From positions 124,001 to 188,000 of the forward strand of contig JARKIF010000042.1 in NCBI GenBank assembly GCA_029378245.1: a stretch of 64,000 nucleotides of DNA, written 5' to 3'. Under the pieces are notes generated by a model. The model did not search any database, had not been told where the DNA came from, and was given only the letters and a program-made list of their open reading frames with translations. The translations under genes were made by a program, and so were the position numbers. This DNA comes from Roridomyces roridus (lineage: Eukaryota > Basidiomycota > Agaricomycetes > Agaricales > Mycenaceae). Position 1 is the first letter of the stretch. Each line of letters starts with the position of its first letter. Positions 10,493 to 22,695 of this stretch are shown here, piece by piece.

Positions 10493-12150
10493 ATGTCCGA
10501 GTCGTCGTCTTGTCCCCAATGCGGCGCCCCAACGACTTCCCAGAGCGAACCGCTCGACTCTACTGTCCTAACCGACACTGGGACAATAGCGCGTTATCTG
10601 AAGTTGATGCGGACGAATGAGCCGCCGGAAAGCTCCGAGATGGCATACATTCAGGCGGTTTTATCCAAAACTGGCGCTCAATTGGCCGACTTGGACGGCA
10701 AAATAATGCATCTCAAAGCCCAGTTGCGGCAGCTAGAGGATGAGCGCGCAGTCTTGGCAGAGTATCATGCAGAAAACGCTGCTGTCGTGTCTCCAGTGCG
10801 GCGGACACCCCCCGAGGTTCTTGCCGAAATCTTCTCCTGGACCCTACCGTCCTCGGATGAACTCGAAGGGTGCAGCTCTGTCCGGATGAAGATGGAGAAG
10901 AGTCCCTGGACTCTTGGACAAGTCTGTCGTCGCTGGAGAGCCATCGCTCTCTCAACCCCGTCGTTGTGGTCCCTGGTTTACATCTCTGGAAAACTCGTCG
11001 CCAACTCATGTTCCATTGAGGCGCATATCCAACACGCTCATAAACTCAAAATCCACTTTCATGGCTCCAACCCCAAGATCAAATTGTTCCAACTCATTTC
11101 CGAGCACGCCACTCGCTGGGAAGAGCTCGATATTAAGATGAATGTCGCTTTGGCTCCGCGTTTCGCCGCACTTTGCGGTCAACTTCCCTCGCTCCGCAAG
11201 TTGTGGCTCCGGTGGGACAACCCAGATAGCCATCCCGCAGTGGAATCGCTCAAATGTTTCGAGACGGCGACGTCTCTCGCGGCTGTGAGGACAGATTACG
11301 GGTTGCGTTCTTTGCCCGTCTTCTTCCCAACCCATCAACTCACCTTATACTGACTGCGCTGTCCATGGGATAGCCATCGCGAAATCCTCAAGCTTTCGCC
11401 AAACATTGTAGAGGCCAGGATTGTCGTTCCCTTCGAGTCCAACGTGCCTTGGCCGGAGCCTGATGGCCAGATCATTAGCCTGCCTCATCTGCGACGATTG
11501 TGTGTTTCCCCTTCCCTTCCAACGCGTTGGAGTACCTCAGGGCTTCTCCTACTTTGATTCGCATTGCCATCCATTCCGAGGCCAACGGAAACGGCCGCCT
11601 ACCAAGAGCCCTCGACGATTTCCTCGACCGTTCCTCCTGCGTACCGCGAGAGCTATGTCTCGAAGGGTTGCCAGATGTCAATACAACAACTGGGATCCTC
11701 AGTAAATACCCCTCCATCACCAGTATCACATTCATATTCTCCCGTGGCAGACCAGACGACATGATTGCCACCCTCAATGCCCTTTCAACCATGTTGACCC
11801 ACGGAGACACGCTCGCATTCCCTCAACTGCAGGAAATATATTTTGCTTCTCGAAGGTCCACACCCTTTGCGATCAATTACGCTCCCTTCCTCAATATGCT
11901 GAAATCTCGTTGGACTGGGCTGCATGCTGCCGGATTCGTGGAGAAGTTTGGTTCAGGTCCGGATCCCGTGACGCTCAGAGGGCTCAATGCACTGAGGGAG
12001 AATGGCTTGAATTTGTCGCTATTGAGGCCCGAATGCTCCTGGATGCGTGGGCGTACGGAACTTTGTGGAGAACATGGTGAGATTTTACGTAGTTCAAGTA
12101 TATATGCGGGTGTATGGAACCTCTTGGAGAGCATGGTGAATCTTACATAG
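10493..12150 (+). pseudogene. F-box gene with stop codon and frameshift (arm A copy)
   Basis: The frame opens M-S-E-S-S-S-C-P-Q-C-G-A-P and carries a coiled coil, F-box (V-R-R-T-P-P-E-V-L-A-E-I-F-S-W) and S-P-W-T-L-G-Q-V-C-R-R-W block. It stops at TGA (11351-11353) where arm B has CGA (Arg). Further on, CTTCC is tandemly duplicated (about 11511-11520), shifting the frame before N-A-L-E-Y-L-R-A. The C-terminal half then continues in the new frame to 12150. The N-terminal 286 residues could still be made as a truncated F-box protein. Confidence 0.8.
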
Positions 12151-12359
12151 TTCGAGATTGTTTGACTGCAACTTTAAGCAGTAGATAACGCTACCCAAAG
12201 AGTGTCTTCAAGTTTGTGTTGGAAAAATCGAATAATGCACAAGATGAATAAATCCTTGCGCCCATTTCCCCAAGATATTCGATTTTCGGCACGGCAAGGA
12301 ATCTGAAGCATATATATGAGAGGGTTGCCAAGATGCAATGAACACACGATACCTGAATA

Positions 12360-13927
12360 TTAAATCCACGGACAATCGTACATCCAAAAACCGATCCTCT
12401 TCCGAACTTCTTCACCCGACTCTACCTCCAAATTTAATCCACCAGTACACAAGGCATTCAACCCGGCGAGCGTGACCGAGTCGGGACCCGGACCAAAACA
12501 TGAGAGAGAAGTAGCATATTCGAAAGCGCAGGGCGTATTGCGCCGCCGGGATTTGAGCATGGCGAGGAAGAGCGGGTAGTCGATGGGCATCGACTCGACC
12601 TTGCATCCGAAACTGATTTCGGTCAAATGCTGCGATACGGCAGCGTTTGTGAACACGGTGAGCATGGCCAAATGGCCTGCTAGACTATTGGCCAGAACTT
12701 CGTTCTCGACGGCTGCACCCTCCCGGGTGCTAATTACCAACGCAAAGCTGCTGACCGAAGAATGTTTGCGGAGGAATGTTTCGGTGGGAGAGGCAAGCGG
12801 TGCACCGGTGAGGCAAAGCCGCTTCGGTGAGCAGGATGAACGAAGGATGAACGAGTCCAAGCGATCAAGTGAATCTGCTGTGACCTCGAGGGCTATTTCG
12901 GCCAAACGAGGGGTTCGAAGGTATTCCAAGGCCTTGGCGTCAGATACATAGAGACGCTCCAAGTGTTGCATCTCCAATGTCGGTCTGGCTGGCTCGGGGA
13001 AGGGTTCAGTGATATCAATTTTTGCTTCGATAAGACTCGGGGATGCTTCCAAGATGCTTTGGTGAATCTCCCACGGGCAACGCAGGCGGTAGCAGGTGAG
13101 TTGACTAGGTGGGATACCGATGGCGACTGAGCCCGTGTAATCAAACTCTATTTCCACCAAGGAGGATGCCGTCGTGAAGCAGTCGATCTCTTCAGGATTA
13201 AATCCTGGTCGGGCATCCCAATGGACCCAAAGTCGACGGAGGGAAGGAAGTCGGCCCCGAAGGTCGTTGAACGGAGGGGAAATAGAACGTGTAATCCGGA
13301 TGGAGAGCTCTTCCCAGCAAGCAGAATGCTCGGCCAAGAATCTGAACAGGTTACGTTGGGGTGCGGGATCCCATCCTCGCATGTATAGAAATGAATCTTG
13401 AGAGTATGACGAGCACGCTCGGCTTGAGCTTGAATCATATCCAATTCGACCGTCTCATCCCCGCCATAGTTGACGTAAACGGTTGCCCAAAGCGAAGGAG
13501 TCGAGAGGGCAGTTTTCCTCCAATGCGACAGTCCAAGGACTTTTCTGCAAGTCTGACACATCTCCAGCCATCTCGTCAATCCTTGGTAGCGTCCACGAAA
13601 ATATCTGTGCGAGGATTTCGGGTGGCATCCGTCGGAGTGGAGAGATGATTGCAGCATTCTGCGAGTGGTAACCCGATAACTGCGTTTGCTCTTTTTCCAG
13701 CTGCGCAAGTCGATTCCGGAGTCGGGATATCTCTCCGTCCAAGTCGCCCAAACGAGCGGCGGTATTTGAGACGACAGCGTGGATGTAGGACAATTCGGCG
13801 GCTCCTGGCGGCTCGTTGGACTGCAAAAGCCGCTGGTAACGCGCCGATGTGTCGGGTGTGGCACCAGGGATATCTGAGTTTCGGGTTGTATCTGAGGAGC
13901 ACCGCACGCGAAGCAAGTGGAGGTCAT
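12360..13927 (-). pseudogene. F-box gene with several frameshifts (arm A copy)
   Basis: Homology runs M-T-S-T-C-F-A-C-G-A-P (from 13927), A-R-Y-Q-R-L-L-Q-S-N-E-P-P, L-R-R-M-P-P-E-I-L-A-Q-I-F-S-W-T-L-P, A-L-S-T-P-S-L-W, F-L-A-E-H-S-A, to Y-D-C-P-W-I at 12360. These lie in different frames, with shifts near 13880, 13540 (several residues of the A-Q-V-S-R-R-W block missing) and 13370. The first shift is shared with the arm B copy, so it predates the duplication or the start is elsewhere. The C-terminal 340 residues remain one open frame. Confidence 0.75.
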
Positions 13928-14534
13928 CTACAAGATTACATGAGTCTGGAGCAGAGGTGTCGCTGGGAAGACGCATGGAGAGCGGTGAAAGCGACCCGTC
14001 GAGCGACGAGGAAAGCGTGGACTCGGTCACGGGGCTATCTATTTGCTACAGCTTGGCGCGTCTGATCTGTGGCGCTGTCGGATCCGCGCCATGCCAAAAC
14101 TCAGAAAGTCAACATCAAAAGAAAGCTTCAAAGAGGACTCGTTGAGATTATTCATGTCGAGCCCAATGACCCCGCAGCCGACCGGCGACAGACCTTGCCT
14201 ACGAGTCTTGCGATCATTGTGCAAACCTCCCTTCTCCGTTCTGCTCTGACTCGGAGGACACTTGCGCTGCCATCGGGCGCCCCGCCTCGCTGCGTCCACC
14301 TCCCTGAGAGTCGACAGCTTATCTTTAACAGTTCACCTTTGTTCGTACCATTCCCCCATCGCTTTTTGAGACGCCAAGGTCGGAATGCAATCCCCTTGCT
14401 CGCAGCTCATGCGGCTGTCGTTGGCAGCATCGGCCGCGCTTCAAATTCCTCCCGCGAGGTCACCTGGGCGGCTCAGCACAGAATTCAGCAAGGGATCCTC
14501 TACATGATACCTGAAATCTAACGACCATTACATT
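13928..14534. other. Inner boundary of arm A and spacer
   Basis: 13928-14070 is still related to arm B (about 42920-42986). Beyond 14070 no similarity to arm B is visible. One 150-codon frame (14069-14521, plus) lacks any recognisable domain and is not called. Confidence 0.5.
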
Positions 14535-15836
14535 TCAAAGGACCCATGGATTATCCAAAGTCCACCGCGTCCAATGATACCGTCTAGTATTCTCGAACAA
14601 TATCGAGACAGTCATTCCAGCTTTTCTGAGGGTGTCCAGAGCAGCTGCTGTTGCGGGATCTGGACTTGCACCCTCGCTCGCAATAAACGCAGCTTTGCCG
14701 AGAGCAGATTGTGCGCTGCGACGAGCTTGCAGCATTTTGAGGATAGAGGGATATTCGAAATAGAAATCGTCCCACGATACAAAAGAGATTTCGTTGAGGT
14801 GAGGGAACGCGATGGGTGTCTTGGCAAACATATCCAGATGGGCATCGTAAACTTCGACATCGTGGCCCTGGACAAGGAAAACGATAGCAGTGATGAAGGT
14901 GTATTTCTCGAGGATTTGTGCAGTAAGGCTGACGTCAGGAAAGTTCTGAAAGCATAACTGCGGTGGCCTACAGGAAGAACGGAGTAAAAACGCCTCTAGG
15001 CAGTCGATCGCGGCACTGTTGCCGTCGATGGTCGAAAAATCGATGGCAAGTTCTGCCACAGAAGGAGCCCGGAGGTAATCCAAAATCTCGATGTGAGTTA
15101 CATATAGGCGTTTCAAGTGCAGCATATCGATTGCTGGACCACTGGGCTCCGGCCAGGGTTGGTCGAGATCGAAAGCGACCACGACTCGCGCCTCGATGAT
15201 ATTTGGCGCCATTTTGAGGACTTGTTGGTGCAACTCCAATGGACCTTTCACCCGATAGGAGGTGAGACGGTCCGTGGGGAAGGGTATGGGTATGCAGCGA
15301 AAACTACGGAGCTCCACATCCTCCAAGGAGGACGCTGTGTTGAAGCACTTGATGCTGTCGACTCCGATCTGGCTCTTTGCATTGTACCACCGCACCGATA
15401 ACCTCCGGAGACATGGCAAGCGGCCCCGAAGCTTCTTCATGAGGGGAACCATCCCTGCAGCCAGACGAACGAAGAGTTCCTCCCAACGAAGAGAATGCTC
15501 GGACAGGAATTCAAACAATTGGATTTGATTCGTGGATTCTGTAACAGCGTCCGATCCGTAGAAATGAATCTTCAAGTTGAGTGACTGGGCGCGCTTCCGA
15601 GTCACCTGTGCCTCAATCATGGGCAAAAGGCCTGCCTTCCTTCTGGGCACAAAAACAAGGGACCACAATGATGGAGTGGAAAGCACGACCTCTCTCCAAC
15701 GGTGGCTAACTTGGCTGACACGCCACCGAGTCATCAAGGAAGACACCGTCCACAAGAAGACTTCGGAAAGGATCTCGGGTGGCATCCGCCTCAGTGGAGA
15801 GATAATCAGAGTGGCCCGTTGGTGAGAAATCGCCAA
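14535..15836 (-). CDS. F-box domain protein, N-terminally truncated
   Basis: A 433-residue frame starting M-A-I-S-H-Q-R, followed at once by the F-box L-R-R-M-P-P-E-I-L-S-E-V-F and V-S-H-R-W-R-E-V-V-L-S-T-P-S-L-W. It is closest to 5680-7245 and 49185-50642. The CPxCG knuckle and nearly all of the coiled coil are missing. Upstream codons (L-L-A-D-E-R-S-V-L) still match the relative, but at about 15862 the sequence changes abruptly into the promoter of the next F-box gene. It may be translated from the internal ATG at 15836, but it has lost its own promoter and 5' exon. Confidence 0.7.
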   Translation of the reverse strand: MAISHQRATLIISPLRRMPPEILSEVFLWTVSSLMTRWRVSQVSHRWREVVLSTPSLWSLVFVPRRKAGLLPMIEAQVTRKRAQSLNLKIHFYGSDAVTESTNQIQLFEFLSEHSLRWEELFVRLAAGMVPLMKKLRGRLPCLRRLSVRWYNAKSQIGVDSIKCFNTASSLEDVELRSFRCIPIPFPTDRLTSYRVKGPLELHQQVLKMAPNIIEARVVVAFDLDQPWPEPSGPAIDMLHLKRLYVTHIEILDYLRAPSVAELAIDFSTIDGNSAAIDCLEAFLLRSSCRPPQLCFQNFPDVSLTAQILEKYTFITAIVFLVQGHDVEVYDAHLDMFAKTPIAFPHLNEISFVSWDDFYFEYPSILKMLQARRSAQSALGKAAFIASEGASPDPATAAALDTLRKAGMTVSILFENTRRYHWTRWTLDNPWVL

Positions 15837-15861
15837 GACTGAGCGTTCGTCCGCCAGCAGA

Positions 15862-16117
15862 CTTGGTTGTTGTGGTCAAAAAGGTAGGGGTAGGCGGGCC
15901 AAAGGCGGGCTGTCTCGTGATCGCTGCTCTCCTGCTCTCGCTGCCTCAACCACCTGAGTGGCTGCTGTACTCTACCTTGCCTACGTGTCGTACTCGGCCT
16001 GTGGCATTTCCAAGCCTTGTCTCGTTAAATTCACGGTGTCTCTACGCGTCGGGCCTTTTAGGTGCGTCTCCTTCAAGTTTGCGATCCTTAGCCGCGTCGT
16101 GACTTATGGACCTTTAG
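15862..16117 (+). promoter_or_regulatory. F-box promoter (third copy) with 5'-UTR intron
   Basis: Related to 71-297 and 3703-3941: TTGGTTGTTGTGGTCAAAAA, then ACGTGT at 15983-15988 in the place of the first ACGCGT, an intact ACGCGT at 16044-16049, and a GTGCGT donor at 16062 with TTTAG at 16113-16117, a 56-bp intron ending at the ATG. Confidence 0.55.
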
Positions 16118-18039
16118 ATGGCTTCGAGCTGCCCCCAGTGCGGTTCTCTGCATATTCCAAAAGCGCAACCTATCCCTGCCACCATGGGCGAGACTCTGCA
16201 ACGCTGCCAGCGTCTCGTGAAATCAAACGAAGCTCCGGGTAGCGCAGAAATAGCTTTCATTCGTGCCGTGGTGTCAGACACTGGAGCCCGTCTGGGTTAT
16301 CTCGACGCCGAGATTTCCCGACTCCGGGATCGTCTTGAACAGCTGACGAGCGAGCGAACGCAACTGTCGGAGTATCATTCTCAATATGTTCCCATCCTGT
16401 CCCCGCTGAGACGATTGCCAACCGAGGTCCTCGCTGAAATATTCTTGCGGACGTTACCTTCGTTTCACGAAAGGAGCGGTGACATCTCCGACACGCAAAG
16501 AAGCCCGTGGACTGTCTGCCAAGTCAGCCGCCGCTGGAGGGGGATTGCTCTTTCCACTCCTTCATTGTGGACGACGGTTCACATTGATTTCGTCCACGAC
16601 GAGCATCAGGCACACTCGGATGTTGAGATTCAACTCCAACGCTCCCGGACGCTCAATCTTGAAGTCCATTTTTTTGGACGCGACGAAGCCGATCCCGCCG
16701 AACAGCTCGAGTTATTCGACCTCCTGTCGAGGCACTCTGCTCGGTGGGAGACGCTCAACATTCAATTGAGTTCGGCTCTGGTCCCGCGCCTGGCACAGCT
16801 TCGTGGCCGTCTCCCTTCGCTCAGGAGGTTATGGTTACAATGGGATAGCGAACAAAGTCAGGTTGGGGTACACTTCATCAGACTTCTTACAATTTACTTG
16901 TGACACTTTTCCACGCCAAAAAATAGCCGGCAAAGTGCCGAAAAGTGATCAAGATGACAAGTGAAAAGCCATGTCTGATTTCTGACAAGTGCTCGGCAAC
17001 ACGATATTGATTCTGTCATTACGGCGCTCTCGCGGCCGGGAGGTCTCCCATTTTTTGATGTTCTCGATGCTTTGAACTGATGCTTTCTTTGGACATGTAC
17101 ATGGCCTTCAAAGGCCTGGGTTTTGAGGTAGATGAAAGTCGGCTTGAGCACTTGATCACTTGTGCCAAGCCGTTGTCAAGCGGAACAGCGCCAAAAGCTG
17201 ACAAGATTTTTGTCAAAAGGCTGATGTTGATCACATGCTTCAAAACCGCTCCGTTTCTAGTGGATGCGGGCGTGAATAGCGAGTCCCGCTTCGTACCCAT
17301 CCTTGTCCCAGCGCACCAGCTCACTACATATCGCCTCCATGGTCCATTGAAAATGCACTTGCATGTCTTGAAGTTGGCGCCGAACATCGTGGAAGCCAGA
17401 ATCGTCACCGCTTTCGATGAGGAACCCTGGCCTGAGCCCGGTCCACAAACGATCGAACTCCTGCATCTACAGCGTCTCCATGTATCCGATGAGGGGCTGT
17501 TGGATTACCTCCGGGCTCCTCATCTAGCTGAAATAGGCGTTGAATTGACAATGACGAACGAGTACTCTACTCTTGTTCACCGTTTAGGCGCCCTTTTCCT
17601 CCGCTCTACATGTGCGCCTGAAAAGTTGCTCCTCAAAGCTATTTCTTCCTCCGCTAGTACATCCGACATCCTCAAAAAATGTCCCTTCATCACCACCATC
17701 GCCCTCACATTCTTCAAGGATGGTACCGACGCCATGGAGGCTCATTTGACGATGCTCAGCGATGTTTCCAAGTCTCCGCATCTCCGAGAAATTTGTTTTG
17801 GAGCGTTGGAGTCGATGCCCATCGACTACCCTCTCTTCCTCCGGATGCTCAAGTCGCGTCGTGAAAGTTGCCTTGGCGCTGCATCATTCTTCGCAGTGGA
17901 GGGTCCAGATCCCGATCCTGTAACACTTGCCGGGTTAGAGGAGCTTCGAGATAGTGGATTGGACCTGCGGGTGGACTCGGGCCTGGAGGCGCAACGTGAG
18001 ATTGATGCCTGGGACAACGATTGTTTGTGGAATCAGTGA
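16118..18039 (+). pseudogene. F-box gene interrupted by a 361-bp insertion
   Basis: The first part (16118-16868) encodes M-A-S-S-C-P-Q-C-G, a coiled coil, the F-box L-R-R-L-P-T-E-V-L-A-E-I-F and Q-W-D-S-E-Q-S-Q-V-G-V. It should continue D-S-I-T-C-F-K as in the copies at 298 and 3942. Instead foreign DNA intervenes and TGA follows at 16901-16903. The second part resumes at about 17230 with I-T-C-F-K-T-A-P and runs to 18039. The insertion is open in the frame of the second part from an ATG at 17080, so a separate C-terminal product is possible. Divergence from the sister genes is otherwise modest, so the insertion is probably recent. Confidence 0.8.
16869..17229. mobile_element. Small inserted element with imperfect terminal inverted repeats
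   Basis: Present here but absent at the same site in the sister genes. The left end (CATCAGACTTCTTACAA, 16876-16892) and the reverse complement of the right end (CATCAGCCTTTTGACAA) match imperfectly over about 35 bp, both followed by CTTGT. No clear target-site duplication is visible and about six host bases seem to be missing. No transposase frame is present. A non-autonomous element is likely; the family is unknown. Confidence 0.6.
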
Positions 18040-18215
18040 ATCTATGTCATTTCCAATTTTTACTCTACGCTCTCACCCTCTCCCGTAGCATCTTGATGCG
18101 TTCATGCAAATCCATCTCTCACAGTGGTCAGAAAGGAACCCCAGTTACACATTTTGTCGATTCCATGCGATTGCACGCAAATTAGATACGATCCAACTAC
18201 TTTTACATCTAAACT

Positions 18216-21200
18216 CTACTGGTACCACCGCTCGCGCAGTCTCTTCCTCCTAACCATCGGCCTCGTAATCCCAATACCCATCCCCAGCCCGAACACCGTA
18301 AGCACAAGCTGCGCCTTATTAAAGCTCTCGCTCAACACATCAAACGTCCCCGACGGCGCAACACGGGTCAAGAACATATCCAGCCCATACCCAAATACAA
18401 GCGACGTCGACTCGAGCAGAGCAGGCGTCGTGAGGATCTGGCGTGTTCCTACTACGTCGTAGTTGTGCGAGATGGTCCGCCGTGGGTCGTCCGGCATGAC
18501 GGGGTCATATGGGATGAGCTGCTCCTCCTGCATTTCCTCCGTGGTCGGCTTCCGGTTCTTGGGTCGCCGTGGGTTGAGCAGACGGCGCGGAATGGAATTT
18601 ATTTTGTTGCTTTGAGTGGCCACTGCAGGGATAGGTCAGTAAAGCGTGGGTAAGGCGTCATGAGCACATACCTATGATATCCTTCGAGCTAATCCCGTAT
18701 TTCGTCGACGTGGTCGTTATAGCCGTGATCCCATGCGCAAAAACATACGACTGTTCCAGTGGCTCGACTTGCATACTCTCCAAAGAGAAGGCCGACAGTT
18801 CCGAGCTGCGACACGTGAGACCGTAAACAAATGGAAACAAAGCAGCAGACCGACCTCCGCGTCTTCTCGTCCAACTCGCCTTCATACAACTCGACCGTGA
18901 CAACCCTCCACCCCTTGGTCTCACCAGGCCCCACACCCTCTCCATCATAATAATGATACACCAGCCAATTCTCCGTCAGCGTCGCCTGCACATCACATGC
19001 GCTTCCCAAACCCGCAGCTGGCACCAGCGCAGAATACAAAATGCTCCCCTTGGCCCCGTCGACGACATACACCCCGCATCCGATGGACGCTTCGCCCGAT
19101 CCCTCCGAAAGCACGACAAACATCCGTGGATTCAAATATTTATACAGTGTCGTCCGATTGCCCAGCACCTTCCCCAGAGATGCAATCGGCGCTGGCGGGC
19201 GAGGGGTCGGTTTCACGATCTTCTTGACAGATTCGCCTGGCGGCAGAGTGAGGCCCCAGGTCCGGAACGCCACATGCCTATCGGAGAGTTCGGGATCGAG
19301 CTTCAAGCTGTGCCCCAAGACGCGTGGACCCTCCTCGAACGACTCGAGGAAGGGCATGAAAATGCTTGGCGCGCGACGAGTAACAACGGCAGTGTTGGCT
19401 TCCGTGTCGGGATATGGGAGCACCTATTGAAAAGTTGACAAGGGATACGAACGAAAGATACCAAACGCACCTGGAAGAATTCGTCCAGAAGAAGAATAAC
19501 GTCCGAGTCGGGTAGGAGGAACGCCTCCGTGAGTGGTCCGGATATTACATCCTTGCCTTCAAGGAGCGCCCCGCTATCCTTCTCGACAGGAGACACCGAA
19601 GCCCCCGTCACTGGATCAATACGGAAAATAACCGTGTCAACGAGCGTCTGAATGCGGTGAGCCCATGTAAGTAAGAGCAAAAGTAACGCACATTGCTAGC
19701 CTTCCGCTGCGCAATGATAACAACGTCCTTCTCTCCATCTGCTCCATCTTCACTATTGACCAAGAAAATCTTGACCGGCCGCACAGTACCGCCTACCGCG
19801 CTCGCCCAGCCCAAACCGAAAACCCGGGCCCACAGAATCTCGCCGGAAGACGAATCAAGCCCATAAACCGTCCCATGCGCAGTCCCGACAACCAACACTT
19901 GGCGGAAGCCATACGCATCCCTGGCAAGCGCCGCAGAGTGGTTGTTCGCCGACACGATGACGTCCTCTCTTGGCGGGGCGCCCGCAAAACGCTGTGCGAA
20001 TCCGACCACGAACTCGGGGAAGTACCGGGCGTCACCGATTTGCCTCGTCAGCCGAGCGAAGAAGGTCTCCGACTCGTCTACACGAGCGACGCGCTCTGGA
20101 ACGGGGAGCTCGACAAATGCGGCAACATCAATGGACGCGAGTGATTCTTCGCGGGCCCATATCAGCTGGTTTTGGTCCCAGAGCTGGACAGCGCCTGTAG
20201 AGGTGGTAAGAACCAGGCGAGTTCCATCTACCGCGAGCTAGAAGTGCAGGCGTTAGAAGGGTGCGTTCACAAAGAGGATAACGTACATGTGTAACAGTGC
20301 CGTGGCCCAGCGAAAATGCGACTTTAGCAACACCGTGAGTGGCAGAGAATATTTCAGCTGCGGTAGTCTACTCGGAGTGAGTATTGAGCCGACGGGTATG
20401 GAGAAACGCTCACGTTGTCGGCAGTAGTCCACAAACGCACAACATATGGTTCGCCCGTATTGTCCAAGCCACCGGAGAAAAGAGTGTGCGCTCCATCATT
20501 CGCGGGGAAAGTGTGTACGGCCTCCAGAACGCCTCCTTCCTTCGCATGGAGAACCTTGGCATCCCCAGAGGTCAGAACACCGACGAGTAAATCCGGGAGG
20601 TGCACGTCGACCAGTTCCTGCCATTTCATGATCTTCTCGGCGACAATAGAGGCTTTGAGGGTGGGCGTGAGGCGCATGAAGCCGAGAGATTGGGATGCTG
20701 GATCGACCCAGGCGGCACATTCACCCGCGACAACGAAAGATGAGACCGACTCTGGAAGGTGTTTCCACCCAATTTGAATCTTTCCACCTGTAACGGGATC
20801 TACTGCAGCCAGGTACAGCGAGGAAGAGGTTGGAGACAGGCCAACGGCGTAGATGCCCGTCGGAGTCTGTACAAGCCGCGTGTATGGCATACTTGGATTC
20901 GTTAGACAATATTCAGGCCTCGAGGAACGAGGGCTTACCTCTTATCTTCAGCCTCCCAAGTCCATTCAACCTCGCCGGAGCCTAGGCGCGCAATGGAATA
21001 CGTGTTGAGGACGAAAGTTGCGCCAGACGCGAATACGACATCGACTGCCGTTGGCCCGGTGCTGAGTGGCCATTCTAACCGTTTCTCCAGCGTTATGAGA
21101 CCCGTATTAGCTTCAAAAGACCGTAGATTTGTCGCTCCCCGGCCAGATAGCGTGACGACTGAATCGCCATCGACATGAAAACTTGCAATGCCATCCGTAG

Positions 21201-21476
21201 AGTCAAACGCGTATCTCCAAGCTGGATATCGCGTCAGGTACTTCTTTGGACACCCTGCATATGCGCACCGACAGAGCCGTCTGCGAGGTTGAGAGCGGCA
21301 AGGACATTGTTTGCTGTGGGGACAATGACGAGACTCGAGTTTTCCGGGTGAATTATCCGGGCAGCGTGAGGAACGCCAACGAGGCGTTTGTGCCAGTCGA
21401 TGACGCCGACGTCAGATTCATGGATGGCCCACGAGAGACTACTGCATAGCAGCAGGGTGAGCGGAAGGAGAAACAT
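18216..21476 (-). CDS. EMC1: ER membrane protein complex subunit 1
   Basis: Nine exons (21476-21269, 21221-20939, 20891-20414, 20367-20287, 20237-19692, 19647-19471, 19423-18855, 18805-18672, 18622-18216) give a continuous 960-residue protein, close to the usual EMC1 length. It starts with a signal peptide (F-L-L-P-L-T-L-L-L-C-S), then a beta-propeller-like lumenal region. The C-terminus carries the conserved S-H-N-Y-D-V-V-G-T-R, T-P-A-L-L-E-S-T-S-L-V and R-V-A-P-S-G-T-F-D-V-L-S-E, followed by one membrane segment. EMC inserts tail-anchored and multipass proteins into the ER membrane. It is divergent from VPS26 with 101 bp between start codons. Confidence 0.93.
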
Positions 21477-21577
21477 GCGTGGACGTGATTTGCTTTCTTG
21501 ATTCGTGCCATCACTGACCAGTGACTGCGTATTCTGTCTTCTACAGCTCCGGCGTAGACTGGAACTTGACTGGAACC
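21477..21577. promoter_or_regulatory. 101-bp bidirectional promoter (EMC1 / VPS26)
   Basis: The EMC1 start at 21476 (minus) and the VPS26 start at 21578 (plus) leave only 101 bp, so both 5' leaders must start within or beyond this stretch. No TATA box is evident. Confidence 0.5.
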
Positions 21578-22695
21578 ATGGCCGCCTACTTCTTTGCGTC
21601 GCCTCTCGATGTGGACATCAAGCTCGAGGGAGAGGAGCAGCGCAAGCAGGTCGAGACCAAGGCCGACAAGGAAAAGACCATCTCCTGCCCGGTGTACTAT
21701 GACGGGGATTCCGTGAGCGGGCAGGTCTCAATACGCGTTCGGGACGGGAAGAAGATGCAACACGACGGTATCAAGGTCGAGTTCGTTGGCAGCATAGGTG
21801 CGCGCTGGGACGCGGCGTCACCCTCTCTAACGTCGCTGCAGAGCTATTCTATGACCGCGGGCACCACCACGAATTCCTCTCATTATCTCAGGAGCTGGCA
21901 GCACCGGGGGAGATGCGGCAAGCGCAGACCTTTGACTTTAACTTCAAGAATGTCGAGAAGCAGTTTGAGAGCTACCAGGGCATAAACGTGAAGCTGCGGT
22001 GCGTATTCTTGCCCTCGACCTACCTGATCTTATGCCTCGACAGGTACTTTGTACGGGTTTCAATATCACGGCGAATGGCGGACGTGACCAAGGAGCGCGA
22101 CTTGTGGGTACACTCCTTCCGCCTCCCTGCGGACACGAACCAGGTCATCAAGATGGAGGTTGGGATTGAGGACTGTCTGCACATTGAGTTTGAATACAAC
22201 AAGTCCAAGTGCGTACTGAGACTTTGCGTAAATTCCATTAACAGTGTGCAGGTACCACCTCAAGGATGTCATTGTCGGCAAGATCTACTTCCTGCTCGTC
22301 CGTATCAAGATCAAACACATGGAGCTCTCCATTATTCAGAGAGAGACGACGGGGTCACCACCGAACCAGTACAACGAGAGCCAGACGATCACCAAATTCG
22401 AGATCATGGACGGCGCGCCGGTACGAGGCGAGACGATACCTATTCGCCTCTTCCTTGGTGGATTCGACCTCACACCGACCTTCCGCGACATCAACAAGAA
22501 ATTCAGCACACGATATTATCTCAATCTTGTCCTCATTGACGAGGAGAACCGCAGGTATTTCAAGCAGCAGGTACGTGTCTCTCCCCTGCTGCTACTCGTC
22601 AGTCTCACTCTCGGACAGGAAATCACGATCGTTCGGATACCTGAGGTGTGTTTCTCGCTCATCACGTTTCCTCCTCTAACCTTCGCCAGAATTGA
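21578..22695 (+). CDS. VPS26: Retromer subunit Vps26
   Basis: Exons 21578-21797, 21842-21998, 22044-22208, 22252-22570, 22619-22645 and 22690-22695 give 297 residues. The arrestin-like fold is recognisable from V-E-F-V-G-S-I-E-L-F-Y-D-R-G, F-L-S-L-S-Q-E-L, Y-F-V-R-V-S-I-S-R, E-V-G-I-E-D-C-L-H-I-E-F-E-Y and E-I-T-I-V-R-I-P-E. Vps26 with Vps35 and Vps29 sorts cargo from endosomes to the Golgi. The start at M-A-A-Y-F-F matches the family's usual N-terminus. The last exon is only Asn-stop; reading through that intron would instead add about 25 residues, so the C-terminus is less certain. Confidence 0.93.

Noticed and set aside
14069..14521. 150-codon open frame on the plus strand
   Set aside because: No domain, no paralogue and no intron support; probably chance coding in GC-rich DNA.
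17080..17229. Insertion-encoded frame as an independent gene
   Set aside because: It is only the part of the inserted element that happens to be open into the F-box remainder; no domain is seen.
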